Positions 18,561 through 27,473 of a DNA stretch of 64,000 nt are shown here, piece after piece. A program made the translations under genes and the position numbers. The DNA comes from Emergencia sp. 1XD21-10. Its GTDB lineage: Bacteria > Bacillota > Clostridia > Peptostreptococcales > Anaerovoracaceae. The stretch covers positions 1 through 64,000 of the forward strand of contig NZ_QWEQ01000012.1 of NCBI RefSeq assembly GCF_009936045.1, given 5' to 3'. The notes under the pieces were generated by a model. That model made no database searches. It worked only from the letters and a program-made list of their open reading frames with translations, and was not told where the DNA came from. Position 1 is the first letter of the stretch. The number at the start of each line of letters is the position of its first letter.

Positions 18561-19652
18561 ATGAGAGAGTTAAACAAACAGGACATGATCGATGTACTAT
18601 ACGGGTGTGCGGTACTGGGTACCGGCGGCGGAGGACCGCTGGAAGAGGGGCTGTCCCTGATGAAAAAACACTTTGATAAAGGCGAAACTTTGAAACTGAT
18701 CAAACTGGACGAACTGCCTGACGATGAATATGTTGTTACGCCGTATGGCTGCGGCGCGCCGTCTGCCGGCGGAAAAAATCCGAAATTTGCAGATCTGAGT
18801 CTTGCGGAGGAAGCGTCTTCTGTGCTGGCAGTGCAGGCTCTGGAAGGTTTTCTGGGCAAGAAAATTTATGCAGTAGGATCAACAGAATTAGGGGGCAGCA
18901 ATACAGCGGAAGCTCTTCATGCAGCTCTGGAAATGGGCGTACCTCTTCTGGATGCGGACCCGGCAGGAAGATCCGTACCTGAATTGCAGCATTCTACCTA
19001 TTACGTAAAAGATGTGCCAATTTATCCTATGGGTGTTGCCACCAAGTTCGGCGAGAAAATCGTGCTTCAGAATGTACAGGGTGACCTGAGAGCAGAGGAT
19101 ATCGTAAGAGCCATTGCTGTAGCCAGCGACAATATGGTCGGCGTTGCAGACCATGCCAATGTAGGCAGAGTCATCAAAGAAGCACTGATTCCGGATATGA
19201 TTACATACGCTCAGGAAATAGGCGTTACTTTGCGGGAAGCAAAAGAAAAGGGTCTGGATGTGGCAAAAGCTATTGCCGACGCAAAAGAAGGAAAACTGCT
19301 CTTCAAAGGCGTTGTAACGGAATTCCCTTGGGAGACCAGAGATGGTTTCAACTTTGGAGAAATTCATCTGAAGGGCGAAGCGGAATTTACTGGTGAGACC
19401 TATAAGATCTGGCTGAAAAACGAGAATATTATGGCATACAGAAACGGAGAAATCGATGTAATGGCTCCGGATCTGATCTGCATGATTGGAGAAAATGGCG
19501 ATCCGCTGACTACGCCGAACTTTGATCTGGGTCAGAGAATGACTGTCATTGCGCTGCCGTCACCGGAAATCTGGACGACACCGGAAGGACTTGCCTGCTT
19601 TGGACCTAAGCACTTTGGCTTTGATGTAGAGTATAAGCCGTTTGAAAGATAA
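18561..19652 (+). CDS. DUF917 family protein (hydantoinase-related), module A
   Basis: A 363-residue protein of the DUF917 (S-methyl-thiohydantoin-desulfurase-like) family. Conserved stretches are YGCAVLGTGGGGPLEEG near the N-terminus, TPYGCGAPS near 60, and STELGGSNTAEALH near 100. Characterised relatives act on thiohydantoin-type rings, and others are found with hydantoinases. A cytosolic hydrolase opening a five-membered ring compound is a fair guess, not proven. The ATG at 18561 is chosen because GGAGG lies eight bases before it; a longer frame from 18513 would overlap the permease. It is followed 11 bases later by the M20 gene. Confidence 0.8.
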   Translation: MRELNKQDMIDVLYGCAVLGTGGGGPLEEGLSLMKKHFDKGETLKLIKLDELPDDEYVVTPYGCGAPSAGGKNPKFADLSLAEEASSVLAVQALEGFLGKKIYAVGSTELGGSNTAEALHAALEMGVPLLDADPAGRSVPELQHSTYYVKDVPIYPMGVATKFGEKIVLQNVQGDLRAEDIVRAIAVASDNMVGVADHANVGRVIKEALIPDMITYAQEIGVTLREAKEKGLDVAKAIADAKEGKLLFKGVVTEFPWETRDGFNFGEIHLKGEAEFTGETYKIWLKNENIMAYRNGEIDVMAPDLICMIGENGDPLTTPNFDLGQRMTVIALPSPEIWTTPEGLACFGPKHFGFDVEYKPFER

Positions 19653-19663
19653 AGGAACATGGA

Positions 19664-20941
19664 ATGGACAGAATAATAGCTGATTTGCGAAAACTGGTAG
19701 AGATAAACAGTGTTTCAGCAAGGACAGAGCAAAAAGAGTGCCCTTTCGGCGAAGGGGTACGGAAAGTTCTGGATACCGCTCTGGACATCTGCGGTTCTTA
19801 TGGATTCAGGACAAAAAACTGTGACAATATGATAGGATATGCTGAGACCGGTCAGGGCGAGGAACTGATGGGAATCCTGGTTCATCTGGACGTGGTTCCC
19901 GCAGGCGACGGCTGGAACTATGAACCCTTTGCGCTGACTGTTGAAGACGGAAAACTCATAGGCCGCGGCGTTACGGATGACAAAGGACCGGCTGCAGCGG
20001 TGATTCATGCGATCAGGGAACTGCTTGAAGAAGGATGCGTGTTTAATAAGCGGATTCGTATTATATTCGGTATGACTGAGGAAGCAGGCGACTGGATCGA
20101 TATGGAATACTATAAACAGACAGAGGAAAAGATTGATTTCGGCTTTACGCCTGATGCGGATTTTCCGGCGATTTATGCTGAGATGGGTATTGCGAATGTT
20201 CGATTCACCTTTGATCGTACACGAACCTGCTTTGAGGATATCGAAGGAGGTAACGCGGTAAACATGGTCCCGGATATCTGCAGAGCCAGATTCCGCAGCG
20301 AGAGCGGGGAAATTCTTTCCATGACGGAGACAGGAAAGTCAGCTCACGGCAGTACGCCGCAGGACGGGGAAAATGCTATTTCCAAGCTGATGACCTGTTT
20401 TCAGACACGGGAGGACTGTCAGCTGAGCAGCTTTTTCCGGGACTGCATCAAAATGGAATACCATGGAGAAAGCTTGAACGGTTATGCCGCAGACAAAGAA
20501 AGCGGCGAGATTACATATAACTTCGGCATGATCCGTACAGACGGAGACACTATCAGCCTTACGGCGGATATCAGGTATCCGGTGACCTTCCGCATCGAGG
20601 ATATTCTGGAACAGATCAGGAAGCATATGACAAGCAGCGGCTATGGGGACGTAAAGATGGAACTCCTCTATAATGAGCCATATGTTTTTCTCGAAGAAGA
20701 CGGACCGGTGATAACCAAACTGCTGGAAGCCTATCGAGAGCATACCGGAGATATGGGACGCGCCACAGTAATCGGCGGCGGCACTTATGCCCGTGCTATG
20801 GAAAATATCGTTGCCTTTGGACCTATGCTTCCCGGCAGGGAGCTGACGGAACATCAGGCCAACGAGTATATGTTCATCGAGGATCTGAGACTGGCCAAAG
20901 ACATCTACAAAAGCGCCATCAGAAAACTGGCAGCAGAATAA
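19664..20941 (+). CDS. M20 metallopeptidase, PepV/Sapep-like dipeptidase (module A)
   Basis: A 425-residue zinc or manganese hydrolase. Metal ligands and catalytic residues are visible: H74-x-D76 in LVHLDVVPAG, aspartates in GRGVTDDKGP (101-109), E139-E140 in GMTEEAGDW, and TPDADFP (162-168). The W/PF motif after HLDVVPAG marks the PepV/Sapep group, which cleaves dipeptides. Related M20 enzymes remove N-carbamoyl or N-acyl groups. In this operon it follows a DUF917 protein, so it may process the ring-opened product. It is the last gene before a terminator. A paralogue lies at 36303. Confidence 0.88.
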   Translation: MDRIIADLRKLVEINSVSARTEQKECPFGEGVRKVLDTALDICGSYGFRTKNCDNMIGYAETGQGEELMGILVHLDVVPAGDGWNYEPFALTVEDGKLIGRGVTDDKGPAAAVIHAIRELLEEGCVFNKRIRIIFGMTEEAGDWIDMEYYKQTEEKIDFGFTPDADFPAIYAEMGIANVRFTFDRTRTCFEDIEGGNAVNMVPDICRARFRSESGEILSMTETGKSAHGSTPQDGENAISKLMTCFQTREDCQLSSFFRDCIKMEYHGESLNGYAADKESGEITYNFGMIRTDGDTISLTADIRYPVTFRIEDILEQIRKHMTSSGYGDVKMELLYNEPYVFLEEDGPVITKLLEAYREHTGDMGRATVIGGGTYARAMENIVAFGPMLPGRELTEHQANEYMFIEDLRLAKDIYKSAIRKLAAE

Positions 20942-21000
20942 ATAACAGTAATAAAAAGAGGCCCAATATAAAATGTTGGGTTGAAGTAAATAACTGGGTA

Positions 21001-21028
21001 AAAACATTGAGCTTCGGCTCAATGTTTT
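21001..21028 (+). terminator. Terminator ending module A
   Basis: AAAACATTGAGC (21001-21012) pairs perfectly with GCTCAATGTTTT (21017-21028) across a TTCG tetraloop. A weaker hairpin (CCCAA...TTGGG, 20962-20980) precedes it. Confidence 0.85.
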
Positions 21029-21132
21029 ACTTTGCACGGATTTTGCGATAGGCGTGGCGCAGTGCGTGTGTGTGATTGCACGCTGGCAGCAGGAAATGTT
21101 TTCAGAAATTTGTAAATAGGGTGATTTTCTTG

Positions 21133-21182
21133 TTGCATTTTTTGTCGACCTGTGCTTTAATATATGCAAGAGGTCTTACCAC
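21133..21182 (+). promoter_or_regulatory. Promoter and FadR-type operator of the aminotransferase-larA operon
   Basis: TTGCAT (21133-21138) and TTTAAT (21156-21161) are 17 bases apart and form a plausible promoter. AAGAGGTCTTACCAC (21168-21182) follows at once. Its complement, GTGGTAAGACCTCTT, matches 14 of 15 bases of the perfect palindrome at the etfB promoter (27457-27473). Both fit the TGGT-NNN-ACCA form of FadR/GntR operators. Confidence 0.55.
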
Positions 21183-21215
21183 ATAAACTGAAGTATCAGG
21201 AGGTAGCATAGCAAT

Positions 21216-22379
21216 ATGAAGCACAGATTTGTTGCAAAAAGATACTGGAAGGATCAGAGCACGGCCATGGGAAAATCCGATGAAATGGCTAAATCTTTCG
21301 ATGACTGTATTAACCTCAGTCTGGGAGATCCGGATCTGATTACGGACAGATTGATTATTGACAAATCCTATGAAGATGCCAGGATTGGTCATACCAAATA
21401 TACGGATTTCAGAGGTGACCCGGAGCTTCGGGAGGAAATCTGCAAATACTATAAAGAAGAGTACGATATGAATGTTGCAGATGAAGAAGTCTTTGTAACA
21501 GCCTCCGCATGCCTGGGCATGTATCTGGCACTGGAAGCTATCGTAGACGATGGCGATGAAGTAATCCTGCAGGCCCCATTCTTTACGCCGTATCCGCAGC
21601 AGGTGGAACTGGCAAGAGGCATTCCTGTGGAACTTCCCACCTACGAAGAAGAGGATTTTCAGATTAACATAGAGCGTCTGGAATCCCTGATTACAGAGCG
21701 GACGAAAGCGCTGGTCATCAACTCGCCGAGCAACCCGACGGGAAACTGCCTGACTGTGGAAACCATGGAGAAGATCGCTGAAATTGCCGTAAAATACGAT
21801 TTAGTCGTTATCTCAGACGACATCTATACCGCCTTCAGCTATCAGAATCCGTTTGTGCCATTTGCGACAATGCCGGGCATGAGAGAAAGAACCATCATTC
21901 TCAATTCTTTCTCCAAGAATTTCACCATGACCGGCTGGAGAGTGGGCAACATCATCGCGCCGGATTACATCATCAAAGTGATTCAGCAGATTAACGAAAA
22001 CGTGGTATTTACAGCGCCGTCAGTATCACAGAGGGCTGCGCTCCACGCCCTGCGTCACGGAGCAGAAATCCAGCCGCCGATGATAGAGGAATACAGAAAG
22101 AGAATGTTTTATGCGGCGGAGAGAATCAACCAGATTCCAAAGCTTTCTGTGATTTACCCACCAAAGGGCAGCTTCTACTTGTTTATGAATATCAAGGAAA
22201 CAGGATTAAACAGCGATCAGGCGGCGGAACTGATTTTGAGGGAGGCCCACGTGCTGATGCTGCCGGGAAACGCCTTTGGAGCCTGCGGAGAAGGCTACGT
22301 GCGTATCGCCTGCACCGTAAACGTGGATACCCTGAAAGAAGCCTTTGACCGTATTGAAAAGATTGCGTTGTTCCAGTAG
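21216..22379 (+). CDS. Class I/II aminotransferase
   Basis: A 387-residue PLP-dependent aminotransferase of fold type I, AspC-like. Landmarks are NSPSNPTGN near 169, SDDIYTAFSY near 204, and the PLP lysine K234 in NSFSKNFTMTGWRVG. It would swap an amino group between an amino acid and a 2-oxo acid in the cytosol; the substrate is not clear. It heads an operon with a YjiH-type membrane protein, acetamidase/formamidase and LarA homologue. A very similar paralogue with the same lysine position is at 54098. The ATG has an AGGAGG ribosome binding site. Confidence 0.9.
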   Translation: MKHRFVAKRYWKDQSTAMGKSDEMAKSFDDCINLSLGDPDLITDRLIIDKSYEDARIGHTKYTDFRGDPELREEICKYYKEEYDMNVADEEVFVTASACLGMYLALEAIVDDGDEVILQAPFFTPYPQQVELARGIPVELPTYEEEDFQINIERLESLITERTKALVINSPSNPTGNCLTVETMEKIAEIAVKYDLVVISDDIYTAFSYQNPFVPFATMPGMRERTIILNSFSKNFTMTGWRVGNIIAPDYIIKVIQQINENVVFTAPSVSQRAALHALRHGAEIQPPMIEEYRKRMFYAAERINQIPKLSVIYPPKGSFYLFMNIKETGLNSDQAAELILREAHVLMLPGNAFGACGEGYVRIACTVNVDTLKEAFDRIEKIALFQ

Positions 22380-22430
22380 GCGGGAAAAGCACCGTGAACA
22401 CATGGATGGAACAACAGGGAGGAAAGAAAC

Positions 22431-23780
22431 ATGAATAATATGGATTTAACCGTTGATAAAAAAAGCTATCAAAAATTTGTTATATTTTCATTATTGGGCG
22501 TTTTACTATTTTTAACGCCAATTCCAAACAATGGATCCTTTACCGTATTGACAGCGATGCTTTCTGATTTTATCATAGCATCAACGGGAAATTTAATTGT
22601 ATGGTTTACCATGGCGTTACTGGTCGTATGTGCGATTTTACAGCCTGTTGCAAGTATCGCAAAACCTAAATGTATCGTAGAAAACAGGGTACTGAGCAGT
22701 CTGTTTGTGACTACGCCGCTGTACTATATCAGCAGCATTGTGGCTGCAGTGTTTATCGTGATGTGCTATTTTCATGTAGGACCGGAAGCCGTTATTTCCG
22801 ATGCCACCGGTCAGACGATTCTGGGAATCGCAAATCCACTGGTAGGCATTATTCTCGCCATCACGTATTTTATGCCGTTTCTGACGGAGTTCGGACTCAT
22901 GGAATATGTAGGCGTATTTCTGCGGAAAGTAACGAGGCCGCTGTTTAAACTGCCGGGAAAATCTGCCATCAATATCGTGACTTCCTGGCTTGGCGCGGCT
23001 AACATGGCAGTGGTTCTGACCAGAAGCCTTTACAATAAGGGACAGTACACGAAGAGAGAATCGGCAGTCATCATTACGGCTTTTTCCGCAGTAAATGTGC
23101 CGTTTTGTCTGGTTGTCGCGGAAACCTTAGATATTACACAGTACTTCCTGCAGTGCTATTTAGTGGTTTGCTTAGTAGGTGTTGTGCTGGCGATTATTAC
23201 GCCGAGAATTCCGCCCCTTACCAGAATTCCTAATGAATACGCGTCGGGCGTCACGCCGCAGTCCATGGAACTGGTACCGGAGGGTGTAAAGTCCCGCCTT
23301 TGGGCAAGAAAGATTGCTTCACAGCAAGCGGAGCGTTTTGAAATTCGCACGATTTTTAAATCCGGCACGGAAATGCTCTTTGGTGTTCTGATTGGTACTT
23401 TGCCTGTTATCTTTGCATGGGGTACGCTTACCTTGATTTTGGTAGAGTACACGCCGATTTTAGGCTGGATTTCTTATCCGTTTGGACTGTTATTTGACGT
23501 ACTGGGTGTAGAAGAAGCCTTTGCGGCAGCGCCGGCAGCGCTGGCCGGTTTTGCGGATATGTTTATTCCGGCAGTTTTAGGCATCAACATTCAGTCGATT
23601 GCAACCAGATGGATTATCGGAACCCTTTCTCTGGTACAGATTATATTTATGACTGAAGTTGGAATTCTGGCAATTCAGTCCAAGGTTGGACTCAATGTCG
23701 GTAATCTGTTCATTATTTTCCTGGAGAGAACCGTTATCGCAATTCCGCTGATTGTACTGGCGGCAAATATTGTATTTTAG
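22431..23780 (+). CDS. YjiH-family membrane protein with nucleoside-recognition (Gate) domain
   Basis: A 449-residue polytopic membrane protein resembling the YjiH/nucleoside-recognition (Gate) family, named after CNT nucleoside transporters. About ten hydrophobic segments are present. A typical Gate stretch is FLTEFGLMEYVGVFLRKVTR near 150, and a second repeat follows around 290. Its true substrate is unknown for the family; in this operon it may import or export the amino acid or hydroxy acid handled by its neighbours. GGAGGAAAG precedes the ATG, 51 bases after the aminotransferase gene. Confidence 0.75.
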   Translation: MNNMDLTVDKKSYQKFVIFSLLGVLLFLTPIPNNGSFTVLTAMLSDFIIASTGNLIVWFTMALLVVCAILQPVASIAKPKCIVENRVLSSLFVTTPLYYISSIVAAVFIVMCYFHVGPEAVISDATGQTILGIANPLVGIILAITYFMPFLTEFGLMEYVGVFLRKVTRPLFKLPGKSAINIVTSWLGAANMAVVLTRSLYNKGQYTKRESAVIITAFSAVNVPFCLVVAETLDITQYFLQCYLVVCLVGVVLAIITPRIPPLTRIPNEYASGVTPQSMELVPEGVKSRLWARKIASQQAERFEIRTIFKSGTEMLFGVLIGTLPVIFAWGTLTLILVEYTPILGWISYPFGLLFDVLGVEEAFAAAPAALAGFADMFIPAVLGINIQSIATRWIIGTLSLVQIIFMTEVGILAIQSKVGLNVGNLFIIFLERTVIAIPLIVLAANIVF

Positions 23781-23805
23781 CAGCATGATAGAAGGAGACG
23801 GATAT

Positions 23806-24690
23806 ATGAAATTGATAGAACAGTCGACACTGACTTTTTCACCGGACCATAAACCGGCGGGCACATGTAAGCCGGGTGAAATCGTAGCATTTCACTCTAT
23901 GGACGCTTTCAGCAATGTCCTTGTCAGCGAGAAGCAGATGGGTTCAGAAATTCCCCTGGAAGAGTCAAACCCTACGGCGGGACCGCTGTATGTAGAGGGC
24001 GCAATGCCGGGAGATGTTCTTGCCGTAAAAATTCTGGATATCGCCTTGGAGCCTCAGGGCGTCATCGTCACCTGTCCGGATTTTGGACCCCTTTGCGATG
24101 AGATAGAGGAACGGACAGCCTTCGTGAAGGCAGACCGCGGCAACGCCTATTTTAAAGGCGTGTCTTTTCCATTAAATCCTATGGTCGGCACCATCGGGAC
24201 AACCCCTGCGGATGGAGAAATTCCATGCTTTTGTACGGGAAAACATGGCGGCAACATGGACTGCAAGCAGGTAAAACCGGGCAGTACCATCTATCTGCCG
24301 GTCTTTACGGAAGGCGCGCTTCTGCAGATTGGAGATCTTCACGCAGCCATGGGAGACGGAGAACTTTGCGGAGCAGCCGTTGAATCGGCAGGCACGACAA
24401 CGGTAAAAGTAGATGTCATTAAAAATACCCACTTAGAGTGGCCGCTTCTTGAAACCGATGAAAAATGGTATGTCAATGCCTGCGGCAATAACTATTATGA
24501 GGCTCTGACAGAGGCATGCAGGGAAATGCGCAGACATCTGCAGAGAGTGACAGACTGGGATCAAACGGACATTTTTATGTATCTTTCCATGCAGGGAGAT
24601 GCCGAAGTCAATGCGTCCTACTGCAGCTCATCGGATATCCCTACGGCCGTCAGAGTCGGCATTCCAAAGGCGATGAATATCAGATTATAG
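23806..24690 (+). CDS. Acetamidase/formamidase family protein
   Basis: A 294-residue FmdA/AmdA-family amidohydrolase, which splits short amides such as formamide or acetamide into the acid and ammonia. Family features include GPLYVEGAMPGDVLAVKIL near 60, PCFCTGKHGGNMDCK near 140, LPVFTEGALLQIGDLHAAMGDGE near 165, and a Cys-rich C-terminus. The ATG at 23806 is chosen for the AGAAGGAGA ribosome binding site seven bases upstream; the longer frame from 23752 would overlap the YjiH gene. It sits between the YjiH and LarA genes, so the natural substrate may be an amino-acid-derived amide. Confidence 0.85.
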   Translation: MKLIEQSTLTFSPDHKPAGTCKPGEIVAFHSMDAFSNVLVSEKQMGSEIPLEESNPTAGPLYVEGAMPGDVLAVKILDIALEPQGVIVTCPDFGPLCDEIEERTAFVKADRGNAYFKGVSFPLNPMVGTIGTTPADGEIPCFCTGKHGGNMDCKQVKPGSTIYLPVFTEGALLQIGDLHAAMGDGELCGAAVESAGTTTVKVDVIKNTHLEWPLLETDEKWYVNACGNNYYEALTEACREMRRHLQRVTDWDQTDIFMYLSMQGDAEVNASYCSSSDIPTAVRVGIPKAMNIRL

Positions 24691-24702
24691 GAGGAAAGGA
24701 TT

Positions 24703-25950
24703 ATGCAGTATCATTTACCTGCCAATAACATGTATGGCGATAGGCCCATTGTCATTGACTTTCCGGAAAACTGGGAAGTGCATATTTCGGAATTTGCAGG
24801 GTATCGGACCCCAAAGCTTTCGGAGGAGGAAATTGCGGATAAAATTCATGCCTCCATCGGGACGGCGCCGATTTGCGAAGGTGCAAAAGGAAAGAAAAGT
24901 GCGGTGATTATCATAGATGATATGACAAGACCCACGCCCTGTGAAGCCCCTGCAAAGGCGGTCATCAGGGAATTGCTGCAGGCAGGCGTGCCCAAAGAAA
25001 ACATATGGTTTGTAGCGGCACTGGGCACCCACGGCGTCATGTACCGGGAACATTTTGTAAAGAAACTGGGTGAGGAACTGGTAGACGAATTTGAAATTTA
25101 CAATCACAATGTGTTCTTCAATCATGCCTTTATTGGAAATACAAGCAACAATGTACCGGTAGAAATCAATGCGGATGTGATGGCCGCGGAATACAAAGTA
25201 GCCATTGGAACGACCATGGCGCACAGCTTTTTTGGATTCAGCGGCGGCGCGAAGTGTATTTTGCCGGGAGTCGCATCTATGCGCACCATTACGGCAAACC
25301 ACAGTTTTACTACGCTTAATGAGTTTAACATGGGAAATCCGAAGACAAAAATGCGTTCGGACGCCGAAGAAGCGGCAAGAATGATGGGTCTGGATTTTAA
25401 AATTGACGTGGTACTCAATGGAAAGGCGGAGATCTGTGAGCTTTTTGCGGGCGATTTTGAAGAGGAATTCAAGGAGGCCAATGACTATGCGGCAAAGCAC
25501 TATCGGGCTGCTTTTGTCCCGGACTGTGATGTGGTGATTGCCAACAACCATTTTAAACCCGCCGAAGCAAACTGCGCTTATACGCCGGAAACCAAAGCCT
25601 CCCTAAAGGATGGCGGCACCTATATTCTCGCTGCAAATACGCCTTTCGGCCAGTGTGTGCACTTTCTTTACGACAGCTGGGGTCACTCTGAGCCGGGCGG
25701 GATGATGTGGTCCGGATGTTACCCAAAGGAGAAGAACATGGATCAGGCCATCGTGTTTGCAAGCCATACCATAAAGGGCGCAAGAGACGCGTGGTACATC
25801 GATGAACGCTCAGGGGCAGTATATGTAAAAACCTGGGACGAGATTCTTTCTCGTATCGACGATGGAACGCCGAAAAAGGTAGTTGTTTATCCTAACGCGG
25901 AAGCGCATATATTAGACAATTCGAAGGATTTCTATAAAAAAATGGATTGA
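24703..25950 (+). CDS. LarA-family (lactate racemase-like) 2-hydroxyacid racemase or epimerase
   Basis: A 415-residue member of the LarA (DUF2088) superfamily, which uses a nickel-pincer nucleotide (NPN) to racemise 2-hydroxy acids. The cofactor-binding lysine K184 lies in GFSGGAKCILPG, with H174 just before it and H110 in ALGTHG. These match the key positions of Lactobacillus LarA. No larB, larC or larE is in the window, so NPN must be made elsewhere. It ends an operon with an aminotransferase and lies next to the Etf-linked dehydrogenase, consistent with interconversion of hydroxy-acid isomers. The substrate need not be lactate, as the superfamily is diverse. Confidence 0.82.
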   Translation: MQYHLPANNMYGDRPIVIDFPENWEVHISEFAGYRTPKLSEEEIADKIHASIGTAPICEGAKGKKSAVIIIDDMTRPTPCEAPAKAVIRELLQAGVPKENIWFVAALGTHGVMYREHFVKKLGEELVDEFEIYNHNVFFNHAFIGNTSNNVPVEINADVMAAEYKVAIGTTMAHSFFGFSGGAKCILPGVASMRTITANHSFTTLNEFNMGNPKTKMRSDAEEAARMMGLDFKIDVVLNGKAEICELFAGDFEEEFKEANDYAAKHYRAAFVPDCDVVIANNHFKPAEANCAYTPETKASLKDGGTYILAANTPFGQCVHFLYDSWGHSEPGGMMWSGCYPKEKNMDQAIVFASHTIKGARDAWYIDERSGAVYVKTWDEILSRIDDGTPKKVVVYPNAEAHILDNSKDFYKKMD

Positions 25951-26027
25951 ATTTGACAGCTGAAAAGCTAATGCAGATGCTTTTGTATCACTTTATGTGA
26001 TGCAGGAATATCATAAAAAAATGTCAT

Positions 26028-26072
26028 AAAAAACCATTCGTATCTTTCAAAAGAAAGCGGCGGATGGTTTTT
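26028..26072. terminator. Bidirectional terminator between larA and the FadR gene
   Basis: AAAAAACCATTCG (26028-26040) pairs with CGGATGGTTTTT (26061-26072), with one mispair. An inner CTTTC/GAAAG stem (26044-26057) stacks within. It serves convergent genes. Confidence 0.7.
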
Positions 26073-26117
26073 GTTTGTCGATATACTGATATGTTCTGCA
26101 GGGTGCGCCTTCTAAGC

Positions 26118-26843
26118 CTATTTTGCGTTGATTGCATCGTTGATCATAGGCACGTTAATCTTGCCCAAATGCTTCTTCATAGCATCCTCGGCAGTCTGGG
26201 CGCTGCGATGCTCGATGGCGCTGATAATAGCCTCGTGCTCTTTGTAGATGTTCTCGATGGAGTCTCCTTCAAAGTAAGACAGACGGACGCTGCGCTCGAT
26301 GAAACGATCCATGAGATAGGACAGGTTTTCCATAGTATTGTAGAGCAGGGTGTTGCCTGCGATACGCACGATTTCCAGATGAAAGCCGCGGTCAAAGACT
26401 GCCTTTGATGAAGCGTCTTCTGCTGCCATCATCTGTTTCAGATTGCTGCGAAGTGCAAGGATGTCCGTAGGAGAAGCAGTATCAGCTGCTTTGCGGACGG
26501 CAAAAAGTTCCAGGCAGCTGCGCATCTCGTAAAGCTCCTGCTGGGTGCCGTGACTCAGTATGAAGGAAAGAGACAGCGGCTCAAAGTAGCTGGCTTGAAT
26601 GTTGTTGACGATGAAGTTGCCTCTTCCGTGCTGCCGCTCCACCAGACCCAGCATTTCCAGGGACTTCAGCGCCTCCCGCAGGGCAGGGCGTCCAATGCTG
26701 AACCGTTCTGTCATTTCCCGTTCCGGCGGAAGTTTATCACCTTCGGAAAGCTCCCCGTCCAGAATCATCTGCTGAATGTGGCGGATGACCTGATCCGAAA
26801 GCTTTTTGTTTTCGCTTGTTTTTTCATTTATGTATTCTGCCAT
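26118..26843 (-). CDS. FadR-family (GntR) transcriptional regulator
   Basis: A 241-residue regulator with a GntR winged helix (residues ~15-80, LPPEREMTERFSIGRPALREALK) and an all-helical FCD ligand domain. The FCD metal-binding His pattern is present (FHLEIVRIAGN, KEHEAIISAI). Relatives such as LldR sense lactate or other organic acids. It lies between two operons that share a near-identical palindromic operator (21168-21182 and 27457-27473), and is the obvious candidate to bind both. The order regulator, etfB, etfA, FAD dehydrogenase matches the lactate (lct) locus of Acetobacterium woodii. GGAGG precedes the ATG. Confidence 0.88.
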   Translation of the reverse strand: MAEYINEKTSENKKLSDQVIRHIQQMILDGELSEGDKLPPEREMTERFSIGRPALREALKSLEMLGLVERQHGRGNFIVNNIQASYFEPLSLSFILSHGTQQELYEMRSCLELFAVRKAADTASPTDILALRSNLKQMMAAEDASSKAVFDRGFHLEIVRIAGNTLLYNTMENLSYLMDRFIERSVRLSYFEGDSIENIYKEHEAIISAIEHRSAQTAEDAMKKHLGKINVPMINDAINAK

Positions 26844-27009
26844 GGAAGTTTCCTCCTTGTGAAGCTGCAGGAGCGAGGCTCACAGCTGTAATGCTCGTTT
26901 CTTCTATTGTAGCGGAAACAGCAGGAAAAAGCAATGAAAGAAAAGTACACAAATACGGCAAATGCAGGAAGGTGCAGGAAGCGAAACGAATCCCATGAAG
27001 GCTGAAGCT

Positions 27010-27345
27010 GCACCATTTTGAGAAAAAAATGAGGGAATGGTGCGCTTTGCTCTGCTGCAAATCTGAATTCTGCACCAAATGCCCTGAGAATAAGGGGAAT
27101 GGTGCGCGTAGGCGCTGAAAATACAGAAGAATTATCGTAATCTCCTATGACTCTGGAAATTTCTTACATAAGCTGGAAGCCGAGTCTGCCAGGATTATCT
27201 AGTTTATTCCAATAAAGCTATTTATTTCAAAACTTGTACAATAGAATCCGCACCATAGTACCTTATTTTAACGTATATGGTGCGGATATTGCTTATATTC
27301 TTAAAAAAAGTGCACCATTTAGTTCATTTTTGAAGAAAATGGGGC
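27010..27345. repeat. Four 34-base palindromic elements
   Basis: Copies lie at 27010-27043, 27072-27105, 27250-27283 and 27312-27345. Each is exactly 34 bases, starts GCACCA and ends TGGTGC (TGGGGC in the last). The third has 10-base perfect arms, CCGCACCATA and TATGGTGCGG. Copy starts are 62, 178 and 62 bases apart, so they form two like-spaced pairs. They occupy the gap upstream of the etfB promoter. They could be RNA hairpins or protein-binding sites. Apart from a promoter and operator near 27450, the rest of 26844-27588 shows no gene. Confidence 0.75.
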
Positions 27346-27425
27346 GGCAAGAAGATTGGGGCTTATCTCACTTTTTCGCTGGCAAAGGTGCCCGCATATT
27401 TTGTTGTTTTACTGTGAAAAAAGTG

Positions 27426-27454
27426 TTGCAATGAATACAGAATTATTGTACAAT
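27426..27454 (+). promoter_or_regulatory. Promoter of the etfB-etfA-dehydrogenase operon
   Basis: TTGCAA (27426-27431) and TACAAT (27449-27454) are separated by 17 bases. The site is 135 bases upstream of etfB and directly before a perfect palindromic operator. Confidence 0.6.
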
Positions 27455-27456
27455 AC

Positions 27457-27473
27457 AAGTGGTAAGACCACTT
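27457..27473. promoter_or_regulatory. FadR-type operator at the etfB promoter
   Basis: AAGTGGTAAGACCACTT is a perfect palindrome with 7-base arms around AAG. It has the TGGT-NNN-ACCA pattern known for FadR-family sites and starts two bases after the -10 box, where a bound repressor would block transcription. A 14-of-15 match occurs at 21168-21182. Confidence 0.65.

Noticed and set aside
27010-27345. Four 34-base palindromes as a CRISPR array
   Set aside because: Only four copies, with divergent inner sequences and unequal gaps (28 and 144 bases), and no cas genes.
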